Origin: a virus
DNA length: 64,000 nucleotides
IMG/VR virus record: IMGVR_UViG_3300036818_000070
Coordinates: 1-64,000 of that record
Reading direction: 5' to 3' (one strand)
Numbering within the stretch: position 1 is the stretch's first letter; the number at the start of each line of letters is the position of its first letter. Made by a program: the position numbers and the translations under genes. Under the pieces are notes generated by a model. It did not search any database and was not told the origin of the DNA. It worked only from the letters and a program-made list of their open reading frames with translations. Positions 15,035 to 23,153 of the stretch are shown one piece after another.

Positions 15035-15603
15035 TGTTCCGCATCAATTCCGCGGGGAGCGTTCAGCTCCTCGCTCTCGACGTCGAGCGCACGGTCGCTA
15101 TCGGGGGACGTTGATTGATAGACCGGGCCGGTCGAGATTCCCGCCTGCCACGGACGCTGCCGCGCTTTCGACAGCCGGTCGGGGTCGTAACCGAGGCCGA
15201 CCGCAAGGTTCATCATGTCGCCCTGCTCGCCGACCATCCGCTCGCGGTAGCCGACCTCCAGTTGAATGCCAGCGCCCACCACCCAGAGGTGGGTCTGGTT
15301 GGCTGAGTCCACCAGACGACTCTCGGCCGGGAACAGCTCGATCGCCTCGCGCTCGGCGCCAGCGACCTCATTCTTGATCGCCTGCTTGTGGCGCCAGTCA
15401 TAGACCGGCTCGCGGTCAAGCCGTTTGATGGACAGGTGCAGCGGCCCGTTGCGAGGGCTCTGCCGTGCGCCCTCGATATAGCGCACGAAAACCTCGTACT
15501 CGTCATTGCGCCAGACCTCATCGACACGCTCCCGGCTGTCAAGGACACTGAGATGCTCAGGCACCTCATAGGCTTGTAGTGGTTGCCAGACTCCTGTTGT
15601 CAT
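15031..15603 (-). CDS. DUF7694-type phage protein
   Basis: 190 residues. The core LHLSIKRLDREPVYDWRH, then IKNEV, then ELFPAESRLVDSANQTHLWV is a strongly conserved phage block that I associate with DUF7694. Function unknown. The start-associated repeat GGAGTCTGGC lies inside the first codons (15585-15594, codons 4-7) instead of upstream, which is unlike its neighbours. Confidence 0.6.
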   Translation of the reverse strand: MTTGVWQPLQAYEVPEHLSVLDSRERVDEVWRNDEYEVFVRYIEGARQSPRNGPLHLSIKRLDREPVYDWRHKQAIKNEVAGAEREAIELFPAESRLVDSANQTHLWVVGAGIQLEVGYRERMVGEQGDMMNLAVGLGYDPDRLSKARQRPWQAGISTGPVYQSTSPDSDRALDVESEELNAPRGIDAEQ

Positions 15604-15609
15604 GTGACG

Positions 15610-16230
15610 CTATTTCCATCCCTTCGACCAGTTGTATTGCGCAATGCCCTGCACGATGGCCCAGCAGCACCAGAGGTACTGCCAGTCCCACTCGTTGAAG
15701 TCGAAGTCCCAGGGCTCGTAGATTTGAATGTTGCCGTGCTTGAAGTCGCGGAGACGCTCAATGGCCTCGTGTGCCGAGTCGGGCGCCCCCCAGCTAAATA
15801 CCTGATCTTCGAGCGCCTGATGCAGCGAGCCAGCCTCGTCCGGCTCGTACTCTGACTGCTGCATGTACCACTCCAGCACGCGCGGCTTGAATCGGTCACG
15901 GCTATAGCGGCGGGTGCCGTCTCGCTCATCCGGGTTGACGAGCTTGCCGCTCCAGTAGTCGGGACTGATGCGGACCTCGCCACTGCTGAACCAGTTGAAC
16001 ATGTCCCACGTGCGAGCGAAGGTGTACGCGCCACAGTCGCCGCTGATCGCGAGATGGCCCGGCCATGTCACAAGGTCATAGCCGTAGGCCCACGCGCCTA
16101 GCTCTGAAAAGCGCAGGTGGCGGTAGACACCGTGGTCATGGAGCACGCGCATGCGGTGGTTGGCCGTCTCCTGCTCGAAGCGCTCCTGGATGTGCGCCTC
16201 TTGCCCAAGGTCGGTAGTCAACATCGGCAT
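15610..16230 (-). CDS. Conserved phage hypothetical, aromatic-rich
   Basis: 206 residues. The pattern HRMRVLHDHGVYRHLRF, then YGYDLVTWPGHLAISGDCG, then a W/D-rich tail resembles a widely distributed phage protein of unknown function. The C-terminus is unusually rich in Trp (DFDFNEWDWQYLWCCW). Soluble; no catalytic motif can be named. Confidence 0.55.
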   Translation of the reverse strand: MPMLTTDLGQEAHIQERFEQETANHRMRVLHDHGVYRHLRFSELGAWAYGYDLVTWPGHLAISGDCGAYTFARTWDMFNWFSSGEVRISPDYWSGKLVNPDERDGTRRYSRDRFKPRVLEWYMQQSEYEPDEAGSLHQALEDQVFSWGAPDSAHEAIERLRDFKHGNIQIYEPWDFDFNEWDWQYLWCCWAIVQGIAQYNWSKGWK

Positions 16231-16241
16231 AAGCTCAGCTC

Positions 16242-16895
16242 CTAGTACGGACAGTTGCCGAGCAGGTCCTCGGCCTCCTGCATCGCAGAGTCCAGAAGGT
16301 CGGCGTTCTCAGCCTCCACGCGGGCGGTCTCGTCGCGCTCGTGGTCGGACCGGCGGCCCTCTAGGTCCTCCTCTAGCTCGGCGAGCTGGTCCTCGTCAAG
16401 CTCGGCCGAGTTGTCAACGCCGAACAGGTCCAGGCATAGCTCCGCGCGCTCGCCGCCCTCATCGAAGTCCTCGGGCTCGATCTCCTCCTCGGGCGAGAAG
16501 GACTCAAGCTCGGACTGCCAGCTCTCCAGTTCGTCGGCGCGCTCGGCGTTCTCGCCTTGGCCACCGAACGACTCGGCGGCCTCGCGGTACTCCTCAACGA
16601 CGGAGCTGACGCTCTCTGCGACCCGCTCGACGGCTTCCCGCACCTGCTCCACCATCTTGGCCTGCCCGATATCGTCCTCGGCCGCCTCGATCTCTGCGTA
16701 GACCTCGGACATCTTGCCCTGGGTCAGCTCTGAGCGCTTCGGGTAGTGGTCAGAGCACCGGAAGTGCGCGCCGCCGTAGCGGAACTCCCAGGTGAAGTAC
16801 TTCTCGCCGGGCTGGATGACATGGCCACAGCCGGACGCACCACAGCGGCGCTCTCGGCCAGCCTTGTTCTTGGTGTGGGTATGAACGCGGGGCAT
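16242..16895 (-). CDS. Zinc-ribbon plus acidic coiled-coil protein
   Basis: 217 residues from ATG 16895, with the start-associated repeat 2 bases upstream (16898-16907). The N-terminal 60 residues hold CGASGCGHVIQPGEKYFTW, then RCSDH, a zinc-ribbon arrangement followed by KRSELTQ. The remaining 150 residues are Glu/Asp-rich and helical, probably a coiled coil. Confidence 0.6.
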   Translation of the reverse strand: MPRVHTHTKNKAGRERRCGASGCGHVIQPGEKYFTWEFRYGGAHFRCSDHYPKRSELTQGKMSEVYAEIEAAEDDIGQAKMVEQVREAVERVAESVSSVVEEYREAAESFGGQGENAERADELESWQSELESFSPEEEIEPEDFDEGGERAELCLDLFGVDNSAELDEDQLAELEEDLEGRRSDHERDETARVEAENADLLDSAMQEAEDLLGNCPY

Positions 16896-16922
16896 TCGCC
16901 AGACTCCTCGTTGCTTCGGTGG

Positions 16923-17240
16923 TTAGGTAAGTTCGATCGGCTCCGGGGCGCCCTCGCGGTTCGCCCAGAAGTCGTCCTGCGCGCGTCGCACGGCCGCCAG
17001 CGCGGCCCTCAGCGATATGTCGTAGGTCTTGGCCATGCGCTTCGCGCTGCGTCGCGCCAGCCGGTCACGGTCGCCACGCTGGATCAGCGCATGACACGGC
17101 GGACACGCCGCCCAACCGCCAGCGCTACCCCAGTCGGGGATCTCCGATGGTGTCTTGATGATGAAGTCGCGCGCCGGGTATGCGTAGCGCACGTCCGGCG
17201 ACGAGCAGAAGTCACACTCTCCGTTCGGGTCCTTCTTCAT
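16923..17240 (-). CDS. Zinc-finger hypothetical protein
   Basis: 105 residues from ATG 17240, which overlaps the stop of the upstream gene as ATGA and has GGAGGG in front. CDFCSS and CPPCHALIQRGDRDRL form two Cys pairs of an HNH-like or treble-clef finger, followed by a basic helix. No HNH histidine pair is evident, so nuclease activity is not claimed. Confidence 0.6.
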   Translation of the reverse strand: MKKDPNGECDFCSSPDVRYAYPARDFIIKTPSEIPDWGSAGGWAACPPCHALIQRGDRDRLARRSAKRMAKTYDISLRAALAAVRRAQDDFWANREGAPEPIELT

Positions 17241-17704
17241 GCCGCAACCCTCCGGTTCGCCCACGGGTCAGGCTCCGGACGACGCCGACCACCCTCCCCG
17301 TCGTCCTGACTAGGCGGCCAACTCTGCGCGCTGTCCGCCTTCACGTACCAGACCCACACACCGGTCCAGCCCTCAATCGGCGTGGACGCTCCCGTCTCCT
17401 CGTCCACGACGTAGACGATGCTGCGACGAATGCCGAGTAGCTCGAAGCCATAGTCGGTGGGCACGACGACCACACGTTCGTGCGCGTGGATGTCGTTAGG
17501 CTTGACGAACCGTGCGTAGTGACCGCGATAGCGACGTTCGTAGGTGACGCAGCCAGCCTGCATCCAGCGGTGATCTGGCCCGTGGTCGGTCCTGTCGGCC
17601 AGGTGCTTGCCTTGGCGGTGCGTCGCGGCCAGGTAGTGACGCTGGAACCGTGAGAGTGACGCCCACCACTCGGGTGTGGCGCCGGGGCCGTAGGTGATCT
17701 TCAT
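17237..17704 (-). CDS. Hypothetical protein, basic/aromatic
   Basis: 155 residues from ATG 17704, overlapping the RuvB-like stop as ATGA. The N-terminus is basic and His-rich; the second half is beta-rich. The ATGA overlaps tie it to the RuvB-like gene. No family was recognised. Confidence 0.6.
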   Translation of the reverse strand: MKITYGPGATPEWWASLSRFQRHYLAATHRQGKHLADRTDHGPDHRWMQAGCVTYERRYRGHYARFVKPNDIHAHERVVVVPTDYGFELLGIRRSIVYVVDEETGASTPIEGWTGVWVWYVKADSAQSWPPSQDDGEGGRRRPEPDPWANRRVAA

Positions 17705-18873
17705 TGAGCCAGCTCCAGTGCTCGTGTGATTCCGTCTTCGGTGAGTTGGCGACCGCCGTGCGTGACACACACGAGGCCCTCGCCGATAAGGTAGGGCTCG
17801 ACAAACAGCGAGACAGCCTTGGTGTCGCGCGAGTGGCCGAGCGCGGTGGCGATCGTGTTGACCGACGCCTGGTAGACGACCTCGCCGCGGCCCTTGGTTC
17901 GGCGCGAGCCGAGGAGCGTCGTAAGCATGCGCTGCATGTCGATCGTCAAGCCGTCCCACGTGCAGCCGTTCAGGTCGAAGACGACCTCGTCGGCCACGTG
18001 AGCGTCGAGTATCGCGCCGGGCGCCATGATGTCCTGCGCATTGCGCACGAACGTGTTGAGCTGGCGCGGGATGCGACGCGATGCACGGCCGAGCCGGATG
18101 GCGGCGACGTCGGTGATCGTTAGGCCGAGCGCGTGAGCGTTGGCTATGGCCATGTCGCGCATGTCCTCCCACGTGTAGGGGTCGAGCACTAGCCGCAGCG
18201 GGAAGCGGTTCAGGAACGCCTCGGGCAGCAGGCCCTCGTCGGTGGTGGCGCCGACGAACGTGACAGCAGGGAAGGGCAACATGTGACCCTCAACCGGTAG
18301 TCGGCGGTCCTCCATGATGTGGTAGAAGTCCTCCGGATCGGCAGCTTGCGAGACGCCGCGTCGATCTCCACTGACTTGCTGGTGGATCTCGTCCACGATG
18401 ACGACGTCGCCGTCCTTGAGCTGGCGCTGCATCTGGCGCAGCACGGCGTGCGTGACTGGTGCCTTGACTTGGTACACCGTGCGGCCGAGTTCGTGTGCGG
18501 CGACCTGAGCGATCGTCGTCTTGCCGGTGCCAGACGCGCCAGTGACCATTGTGTGACTGAGTGGACGGCCGGACGCCTGAACGTTGGCGACAATGCGCGC
18601 CATCAACGTCTTCAGACGGTGCTGCCCGATCATCTGGTCGAACGTCGCCGGACGCAGCCGGTTGGCTGAGCGGTCATCGAACTCCAGCGGGCGCAGCTCG
18701 ACGTGCTCGTCGCCATTGCGCAGATTGGCAGCGGCGCGCTGGTAGGCGGCGTGATAGGCGATCTCGCCGTAGCCGGTTGGCAGCGGCACGGCCGGTTGGC
18801 AGCGGCGCGCTTCGCGGATCGCGTGAGCCGCTGCGTGGTGCCCTGCGTGCTCAGCTACTGACTCGTGGGACAT
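17701..18873 (-). CDS. RuvB-like AAA+ branch-migration ATPase
   Basis: 390 residues. A N-terminal extension of about 70 residues precedes RPATFDQMIGQHRLKTLMARI (the RuvB entry motif RPxxxxxxIGQ). Walker A GASGTGKTT lies at 112-120, Walker B VVIVDEIHQQ at 157-166, a MED...LPVEG segment follows, then sensor 1 FVGATTDEGLL and the RFPLRLVLDPY arginine region. A C-terminal lid contains RRIPRQLNTFVRNAQD. RuvB pumps DNA through Holliday junctions. No RuvA or RuvC is seen, but a RusA-like resolvase is at 2.5 kb. The branch-migration role is inferred from this similarity. Confidence 0.75.
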   Translation of the reverse strand: MSHESVAEHAGHHAAAHAIREARRCQPAVPLPTGYGEIAYHAAYQRAAANLRNGDEHVELRPLEFDDRSANRLRPATFDQMIGQHRLKTLMARIVANVQASGRPLSHTMVTGASGTGKTTIAQVAAHELGRTVYQVKAPVTHAVLRQMQRQLKDGDVVIVDEIHQQVSGDRRGVSQAADPEDFYHIMEDRRLPVEGHMLPFPAVTFVGATTDEGLLPEAFLNRFPLRLVLDPYTWEDMRDMAIANAHALGLTITDVAAIRLGRASRRIPRQLNTFVRNAQDIMAPGAILDAHVADEVVFDLNGCTWDGLTIDMQRMLTTLLGSRRTKGRGEVVYQASVNTIATALGHSRDTKAVSLFVEPYLIGEGLVCVTHGGRQLTEDGITRALELAQ

Positions 18874-18935
18874 GGCGCCTCACTCAGGAATGGATGGGGT
18901 AGAAGTGTAGCATCGTGCGACAGAAGATGGGACTG

Positions 18936-19919
18936 CTAAACGCCCAGCAGTTGGCGGAGTTGAGCGTTCAGCACGTCCAGGTGAGCGGTCACGTCGTCCT
19001 GCTCCTCGCGGAGCGCTTCGGCGTACTGCGCAGCGCGCCGCTTGAGCTGCTCAAGGCGGCGGAAGTGGTGCTGGCGAACGTTGTCACGAACGCCGCGCTT
19101 GCGGTCCTCGCGCAACAGGTCGCGAACCTCGCCGATCTCCTCCTCGATGTCGGCGAGACTGTTGGCCACGTGCTGGCGACGGATCATGTCACGCTCGGTC
19201 GCCCCGTCGGCCATCGGCACCGAGTACAGACCGGCGCTGGCGTGGTCGGGGTACATCTCCGACAGGAAGTCGGCGAGCGATGCGACCTGATCGGCGTAAC
19301 GGGCAAGCACGAAGTACACACCGCCAGCCTTGCCGCGCATGTTCTCGCCGCTCAGCCCGACCTTGCCCGCCTGCTCGTCGTCGTCGTTCTTGAGGTAGTC
19401 GCGGACGAGCGAGCGCACTTTAGCGCCAGTGATCGCCTTGACATTGGCCTCGAACCGCTCCTGGATCGACTCCATGATCGGCAGGACGTCCTTGCGCGGG
19501 ATCTCGCCGAGGGCGTCGAAGTCGGTGTCACGACGCTCGGGGTGGTACTTGACTCGCAGCGCCTTGGGGTAGCTGACGAGCTGCTCGTCGGCGTCCTTGA
19601 CGACGCGGCTGAGCTGGTAGACGATGTAGCCGTCGTTGGTGGGGATGTCGCGGACGTCCGTTTCCATCACCGTGCCGTCGGGTAGCGCGATGCGGCCCTC
19701 CTCGCCACGCACGGCGCGACGGAAAGCGTTGACCTCGCCCGGCGCCTTCGGCAGCGGCTTGGGGTCGAGCCCCGAGAGCTGCCAGACTCGGCGCAGCTTG
19801 CGCACCGAGACGTCCACGTCTGGCACCGAGTACCAAACGATGTAGCCGAGCGGCGTTACGCCACTGTCGGCGCTGATCGCGACCATCTGGCGCGGATCAG
19901 TCAGTGTGGTGGGAGTCAT
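18936..19919 (-). CDS. Conserved hypothetical of the MoxR-VWA block (DUF6744-like?)
   Basis: 327 residues. Residues 20-85 (YIVWYSVPDVDVSVRKLRRVW, then LPKAPGEVNAFRRAVR) are followed by a beta-rich middle and a long coiled-coil C-terminus. It recalls DUF6744-type phage proteins, but this is from memory and uncertain. It lies between the VWA gene and the RuvB-like gene on the same strand with small gaps. A structural or adaptor role with the AAA+/VWA pair is an inference from position. Confidence 0.5.
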   Translation of the reverse strand: MTPTTLTDPRQMVAISADSGVTPLGYIVWYSVPDVDVSVRKLRRVWQLSGLDPKPLPKAPGEVNAFRRAVRGEEGRIALPDGTVMETDVRDIPTNDGYIVYQLSRVVKDADEQLVSYPKALRVKYHPERRDTDFDALGEIPRKDVLPIMESIQERFEANVKAITGAKVRSLVRDYLKNDDDEQAGKVGLSGENMRGKAGGVYFVLARYADQVASLADFLSEMYPDHASAGLYSVPMADGATERDMIRRQHVANSLADIEEEIGEVRDLLREDRKRGVRDNVRQHHFRRLEQLKRRAAQYAEALREEQDDVTAHLDVLNAQLRQLLGV

Positions 19920-19984
19920 CAGCGGTTAGCTCCTGTTACGGATGAATGGAAGTTGCAGCGTAACAGCCGCTGCGGTCGATCTGG

Positions 19985-21676
19985 TCAGGTGATGTGGGTG
20001 GCCAGCTCGGCGGTTGCCTGGCTGGGGTCCTGTAGCTCGAAGTCGTGCACTGGCACGACCGCCGAGCAGTAGTCGGCTAGGTACTTGAAGGGGCCGTTAC
20101 CGATCGCGATGCCGAACAGTCGCACGCCCATCTCTATGAGCTGGTCGCGCAGCCGCTTGTCCTCGGGACCGAAGCTGGCCTCGCCGTCGCCGATCATCAC
20201 AAGATCGGCCTTACGGAAGTCGGCAGCGTCCTCCATGATCTTCACGGCGCCAGCGACACCTTGGATTGGTGATGTGCCGCCGCCGAAGAAGTGCGACGCC
20301 ATGTCAACGATCTCCTGCGCGCCGAGCGCCTTCTTCGCGGGCATGACCCACGCCTCGACCTGTCGGGCGTCAGCGAACTCCACGCAAGCGAAGTCACGCT
20401 TCTCCAGCCGCGCGATGTGAAGAAGACACATGGCCACTGCGCGAGCCCAGATGTTGCGCTCGCCGTTCATTGAGTAGCTGCCGTCCACGACGACCACAAT
20501 CGGGCCGCGTCCGGCATGCTCCTCGCCGACGGTGGCGAAGCACAGCAGCTCCTGGCTGGCGTAGCGGACAAGAAAGTCGTCCTCGGTGTCCTCGTCGGCC
20601 AGCAGCGCCAGCTCAGCTGGCAGCACGCGCTGAAGGTTGTCGCCGAACTCAACGTCAACGATCTCGTCGTTGCCGCCGACGACTCGCTTGGACCGCTGGA
20701 AGCGGATGTCACGGTCAAGCCGACCGAAGCGCTCAGCCATCGCTCGGAGCTGCGGGTTGTTCGCCCACATCTCAGCGATCGTCAGCGCCTGCTCGGGCGA
20801 CTCGTACGTCGGCTCTCCGGCGCCGAAGCCAGCACCGAAGCTCGGGATGCCAGCGGCGCCGCTTGCGGCCTCGCCAGCCGCAGCAGCAGCAGCCTGGATC
20901 GCCTGCATCGCAGCCGCCGACATCGGCGTCTGGCTTGCGGCAGCGCCGAGCGCCGCCTGCTGTGCTGCGCGTCGCTCCTGCACCGCTGCGCCGATCTGCT
21001 GCTTGAGCACGTCGGGGACAGGCAGTCCCTGCTGGTGCAGGTCTTTGGCTTGCTGGCGCATGAAGTCGAGCTGGTCGCTTGCGTCCTGCGCCTGCTGCGC
21101 GTGCTGCTGATACTCCTCGGCCTCGCGCATCTGCTGCTCAAGCTCGTCGCCGAGCACTTGCTTCAGTGCGTTGACGGCGGCCATTGTCGCGATAGCTGCC
21201 GTGGTCGGATTGTCGCGCGTGATGTTGCGCGCCTGCGCGTGATCGTCGGTGGTCATCAGCTTCGGCATGACACGCTTGTGCAGTTCGACGCCCGGATCAA
21301 CGGGCTCGACCAGCTCGGGCATGTCATGCGTGTGATAGCTGTAGAACACGTCGCGCGTCAGCTTGTCCCAGACGCTATAGGTGGGCGCGTTCTCTCGTGC
21401 CTCGCGAGCGGCCTTCATCGCCTGCTGATAGGCGACGAACTCGTCGGGCGACGCTGTGGTCATGTCGATCGGGTCAGGGTCCGGGACATCTGGCGTGACC
21501 ACTGGAGCGTCCTCGATCGCGATGCGACGAAACCTGGGGGAGTCGTCGGTGTAGTTGTCGAACTCCATCGAGTCGATCGAATCGTGGGTCACCACGCTAT
21601 CGGGCAACTTCAGTCGCGACGTACCGATCTTGCGACCGCCGCGACCAAGAAAGTCGGTCAGTGAAATGATCGGCAC
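19985..21676 (-). CDS. VWA-domain protein (ViaA/CoxE-like)
   Basis: 563 residues. Residues 1-390 hold an acidic region, a helical stretch with Ala/Gln-rich coiled coil (about 150-270) and the segment FGRLDRDIRFQRSKR. The VWA domain is C-terminal: MIDAS DGSYS at 398-402, GGGTSP later and IGDGEASF for the remaining metal ligands. This is the layout of ViaA and CoxE partners of MoxR ATPases, in which the VWA domain presents a metal-dependent binding surface to client proteins. The MoxR-like gene lies 200 bases upstream on the same strand. Confidence 0.8.
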   Translation of the reverse strand: MPIISLTDFLGRGGRKIGTSRLKLPDSVVTHDSIDSMEFDNYTDDSPRFRRIAIEDAPVVTPDVPDPDPIDMTTASPDEFVAYQQAMKAAREARENAPTYSVWDKLTRDVFYSYHTHDMPELVEPVDPGVELHKRVMPKLMTTDDHAQARNITRDNPTTAAIATMAAVNALKQVLGDELEQQMREAEEYQQHAQQAQDASDQLDFMRQQAKDLHQQGLPVPDVLKQQIGAAVQERRAAQQAALGAAASQTPMSAAAMQAIQAAAAAAGEAASGAAGIPSFGAGFGAGEPTYESPEQALTIAEMWANNPQLRAMAERFGRLDRDIRFQRSKRVVGGNDEIVDVEFGDNLQRVLPAELALLADEDTEDDFLVRYASQELLCFATVGEEHAGRGPIVVVVDGSYSMNGERNIWARAVAMCLLHIARLEKRDFACVEFADARQVEAWVMPAKKALGAQEIVDMASHFFGGGTSPIQGVAGAVKIMEDAADFRKADLVMIGDGEASFGPEDKRLRDQLIEMGVRLFGIAIGNGPFKYLADYCSAVVPVHDFELQDPSQATAELATHIT

Positions 21677-21679
21677 GGG

Positions 21680-21880
21680 TCAGTCCTCGCTATAGGGTTG
21701 TAGGGGTTGGCGGTCGATGTAATGGCGCCAGGCGTCCTGCGCGCCGCGATTGAATGGCGTGGCACTCATGCTGCGCAGGTGCTGTTCGAGCCCGTGCCTG
21801 GCGACGGCGAGCGACGGTTGCTCGTGCGCGAGCCACTCGCACTGCGCGTCGTAGCCACGCGCGTATTCGTCGCGTGCCAT
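21680..21880 (-). CDS. 66-aa protein between MoxR and VWA genes
   Basis: ATG 21880 with GAGGAC upstream on the minus strand; it ends 4 bases before the VWA start. Charged and helical, with many His, Arg and Gln residues; no motif. Its fixed place between two partner genes suggests a small accessory of that system. Confidence 0.6.
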   Translation of the reverse strand: MARDEYARGYDAQCEWLAHEQPSLAVARHGLEQHLRSMSATPFNRGAQDAWRHYIDRQPLQPYSED

Positions 21881-21885
21881 GCGTC

Positions 21886-23106
21886 TCAGTCCTCGTCGTC
21901 GTCCGCGCCGGAGAGCTGTTGCTGCGCCCACTCGTCAATGCGCTTGATCTCGGACGCGACCTCTTCGAGCATCGTGACGTCCTGGCCCTGGTCTTTGCCG
22001 GTGCGGATCTGCGAGTTGACCTCCTTGCCCAGCGTTCGTGCCTGGCGGATCAGCTTGAAGCCTTCGCCGAGCAGGTCGCCGGTCGCAGTGTCGTCGCCCT
22101 GGGCCACGACCAACTTCGGGCGCAGCTCCTCCATCTGGGCGAGAATCGGTTCGAGTGCCTCGCGCGCACGCTCAGCCTTGCGGGTGAACACGCTGGCGAA
22201 CTCCAGCACGACCTCGCGGGCGCTGTCGGCGTCGTCGGGGTGGTTCCAGGCCATGTGCTGGCACGGCAGGAAGTCATCGGCCACAACATCGTCGCGCCCG
22301 TGCATCCATGCGTGAGCCTTGACGACCTTCCACATCTGACCAATGCGGCGCTGTGATGGCGGATGACCGGCCTCGGTCCACTTCTGCTGCGCGTCCACCA
22401 TGATCTGGCGGCACGCGTCGTTGACCGTGACCTTGTGGATCTCGGTACGGATCGCCTTGATCTCGTCCAGCGTCAGCGGCTCAAGGTTCGATGTGTCCAG
22501 CCCGTTGAGCTGGAAGTCGAGCTGAAGATCGGTGACAGCACGCCGACCCTCTGGCGTGCGCACTTCGCGCACGAACTTGGTGATGCCGATACGGTCACGG
22601 AACGCCTGCAAGTCCTCGCGGTCCGGTAGTTCGTTGCTCGACATGAAGATCGTCAGGAGCTGCGAGCAGTCGAGCACCGTGCCGCCGGTCTTCAGCACAC
22701 GGTTCGCGAGCAGGTCGAGCAGCGGGTTGAGCATCGGCGGCGACGCCTTGAAGATCTCGTCCGCGTAGCCGAAGTTCGCCGACGGCAGGTAGCCATCGGT
22801 CAATCGCGCGATCTGACCAGCCTTCATCGCCATGATGTCGCGCGGACCGAGCACCTCGTCGGCACTCTGGTCCTTCGCGAAAAGGTGCGAGAACAGCTTC
22901 ATGTCGGTCAGGCAGTGATCGACCAGACCTTCGATCATCCACGTCTTGCCGGTGCCAGGAGGGCCGAGGAAGAGCGTGTCAACGCCCGAGACGAGCGCGA
23001 CCATTGCCAGGTCGATGTCCTCGTTGCGCTCGACGTTGTGAGCCTTGAGCCAGCCCGTGATTTCGTTGAATCGGGTGAGCATGGGGGATGCAGCGGTTGT
23101 GGCCAT
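21886..23106 (-). CDS. MoxR/RavA-type AAA+ ATPase
   Basis: 406 residues. Walker A GPPGTGKT at 48-55; then HLFAKDQSADEVLGPRDI; GYLPSANFGYADEIFKASPPMLNPLL with Walker B near 112-117; sensor 1 SSNELP near 155; then a lid and a C-terminal coiled coil. This order, including LPSA...DEIFK and SNELP, is characteristic of RavA-like MoxR proteins, which act as chaperone-like unfoldases together with VWA partners. It heads the leftward MoxR-VWA block and carries the start-associated repeat 4 bases upstream (23111-23120). Confidence 0.88.
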   Translation of the reverse strand: MATTAASPMLTRFNEITGWLKAHNVERNEDIDLAMVALVSGVDTLFLGPPGTGKTWMIEGLVDHCLTDMKLFSHLFAKDQSADEVLGPRDIMAMKAGQIARLTDGYLPSANFGYADEIFKASPPMLNPLLDLLANRVLKTGGTVLDCSQLLTIFMSSNELPDREDLQAFRDRIGITKFVREVRTPEGRRAVTDLQLDFQLNGLDTSNLEPLTLDEIKAIRTEIHKVTVNDACRQIMVDAQQKWTEAGHPPSQRRIGQMWKVVKAHAWMHGRDDVVADDFLPCQHMAWNHPDDADSAREVVLEFASVFTRKAERAREALEPILAQMEELRPKLVVAQGDDTATGDLLGEGFKLIRQARTLGKEVNSQIRTGKDQGQDVTMLEEVASEIKRIDEWAQQQLSGADDDED

Positions 23107-23131
23107 TGTCGCCAGACTCCAGTTCGTTTGT

Positions 23132-23153
23132 TGTAGTGTAGCGCTACGCTACA
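23132..23153 (-). promoter_or_regulatory. Imperfect palindrome and possible promoter before the MoxR gene
   Basis: TGTAG-T-GTAGC (23132-23142) faces GCTAC-G-CTACA (23143-23153), matching at 10 of 11 positions. On the minus strand it contains TACACT, a plausible -10 hexamer, about 30 bases ahead of the MoxR start. A TACACT within GCTACACT also lies upstream of the RuvB-like gene near 18907. This suggests an operator-promoter overlap. Confidence 0.4.

Noticed and set aside
18915-19685. Long plus-strand frame antisense to the 18936-19919 gene
   Set aside because: High-GC antisense shadow; the minus-strand product has domain-like composition and gene context.
20516-21664. 382-codon plus-strand frame antisense to the VWA gene
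   Set aside because: The minus strand encodes a recognisable VWA domain; the antisense product is Leu/Arg/Val shadow sequence.
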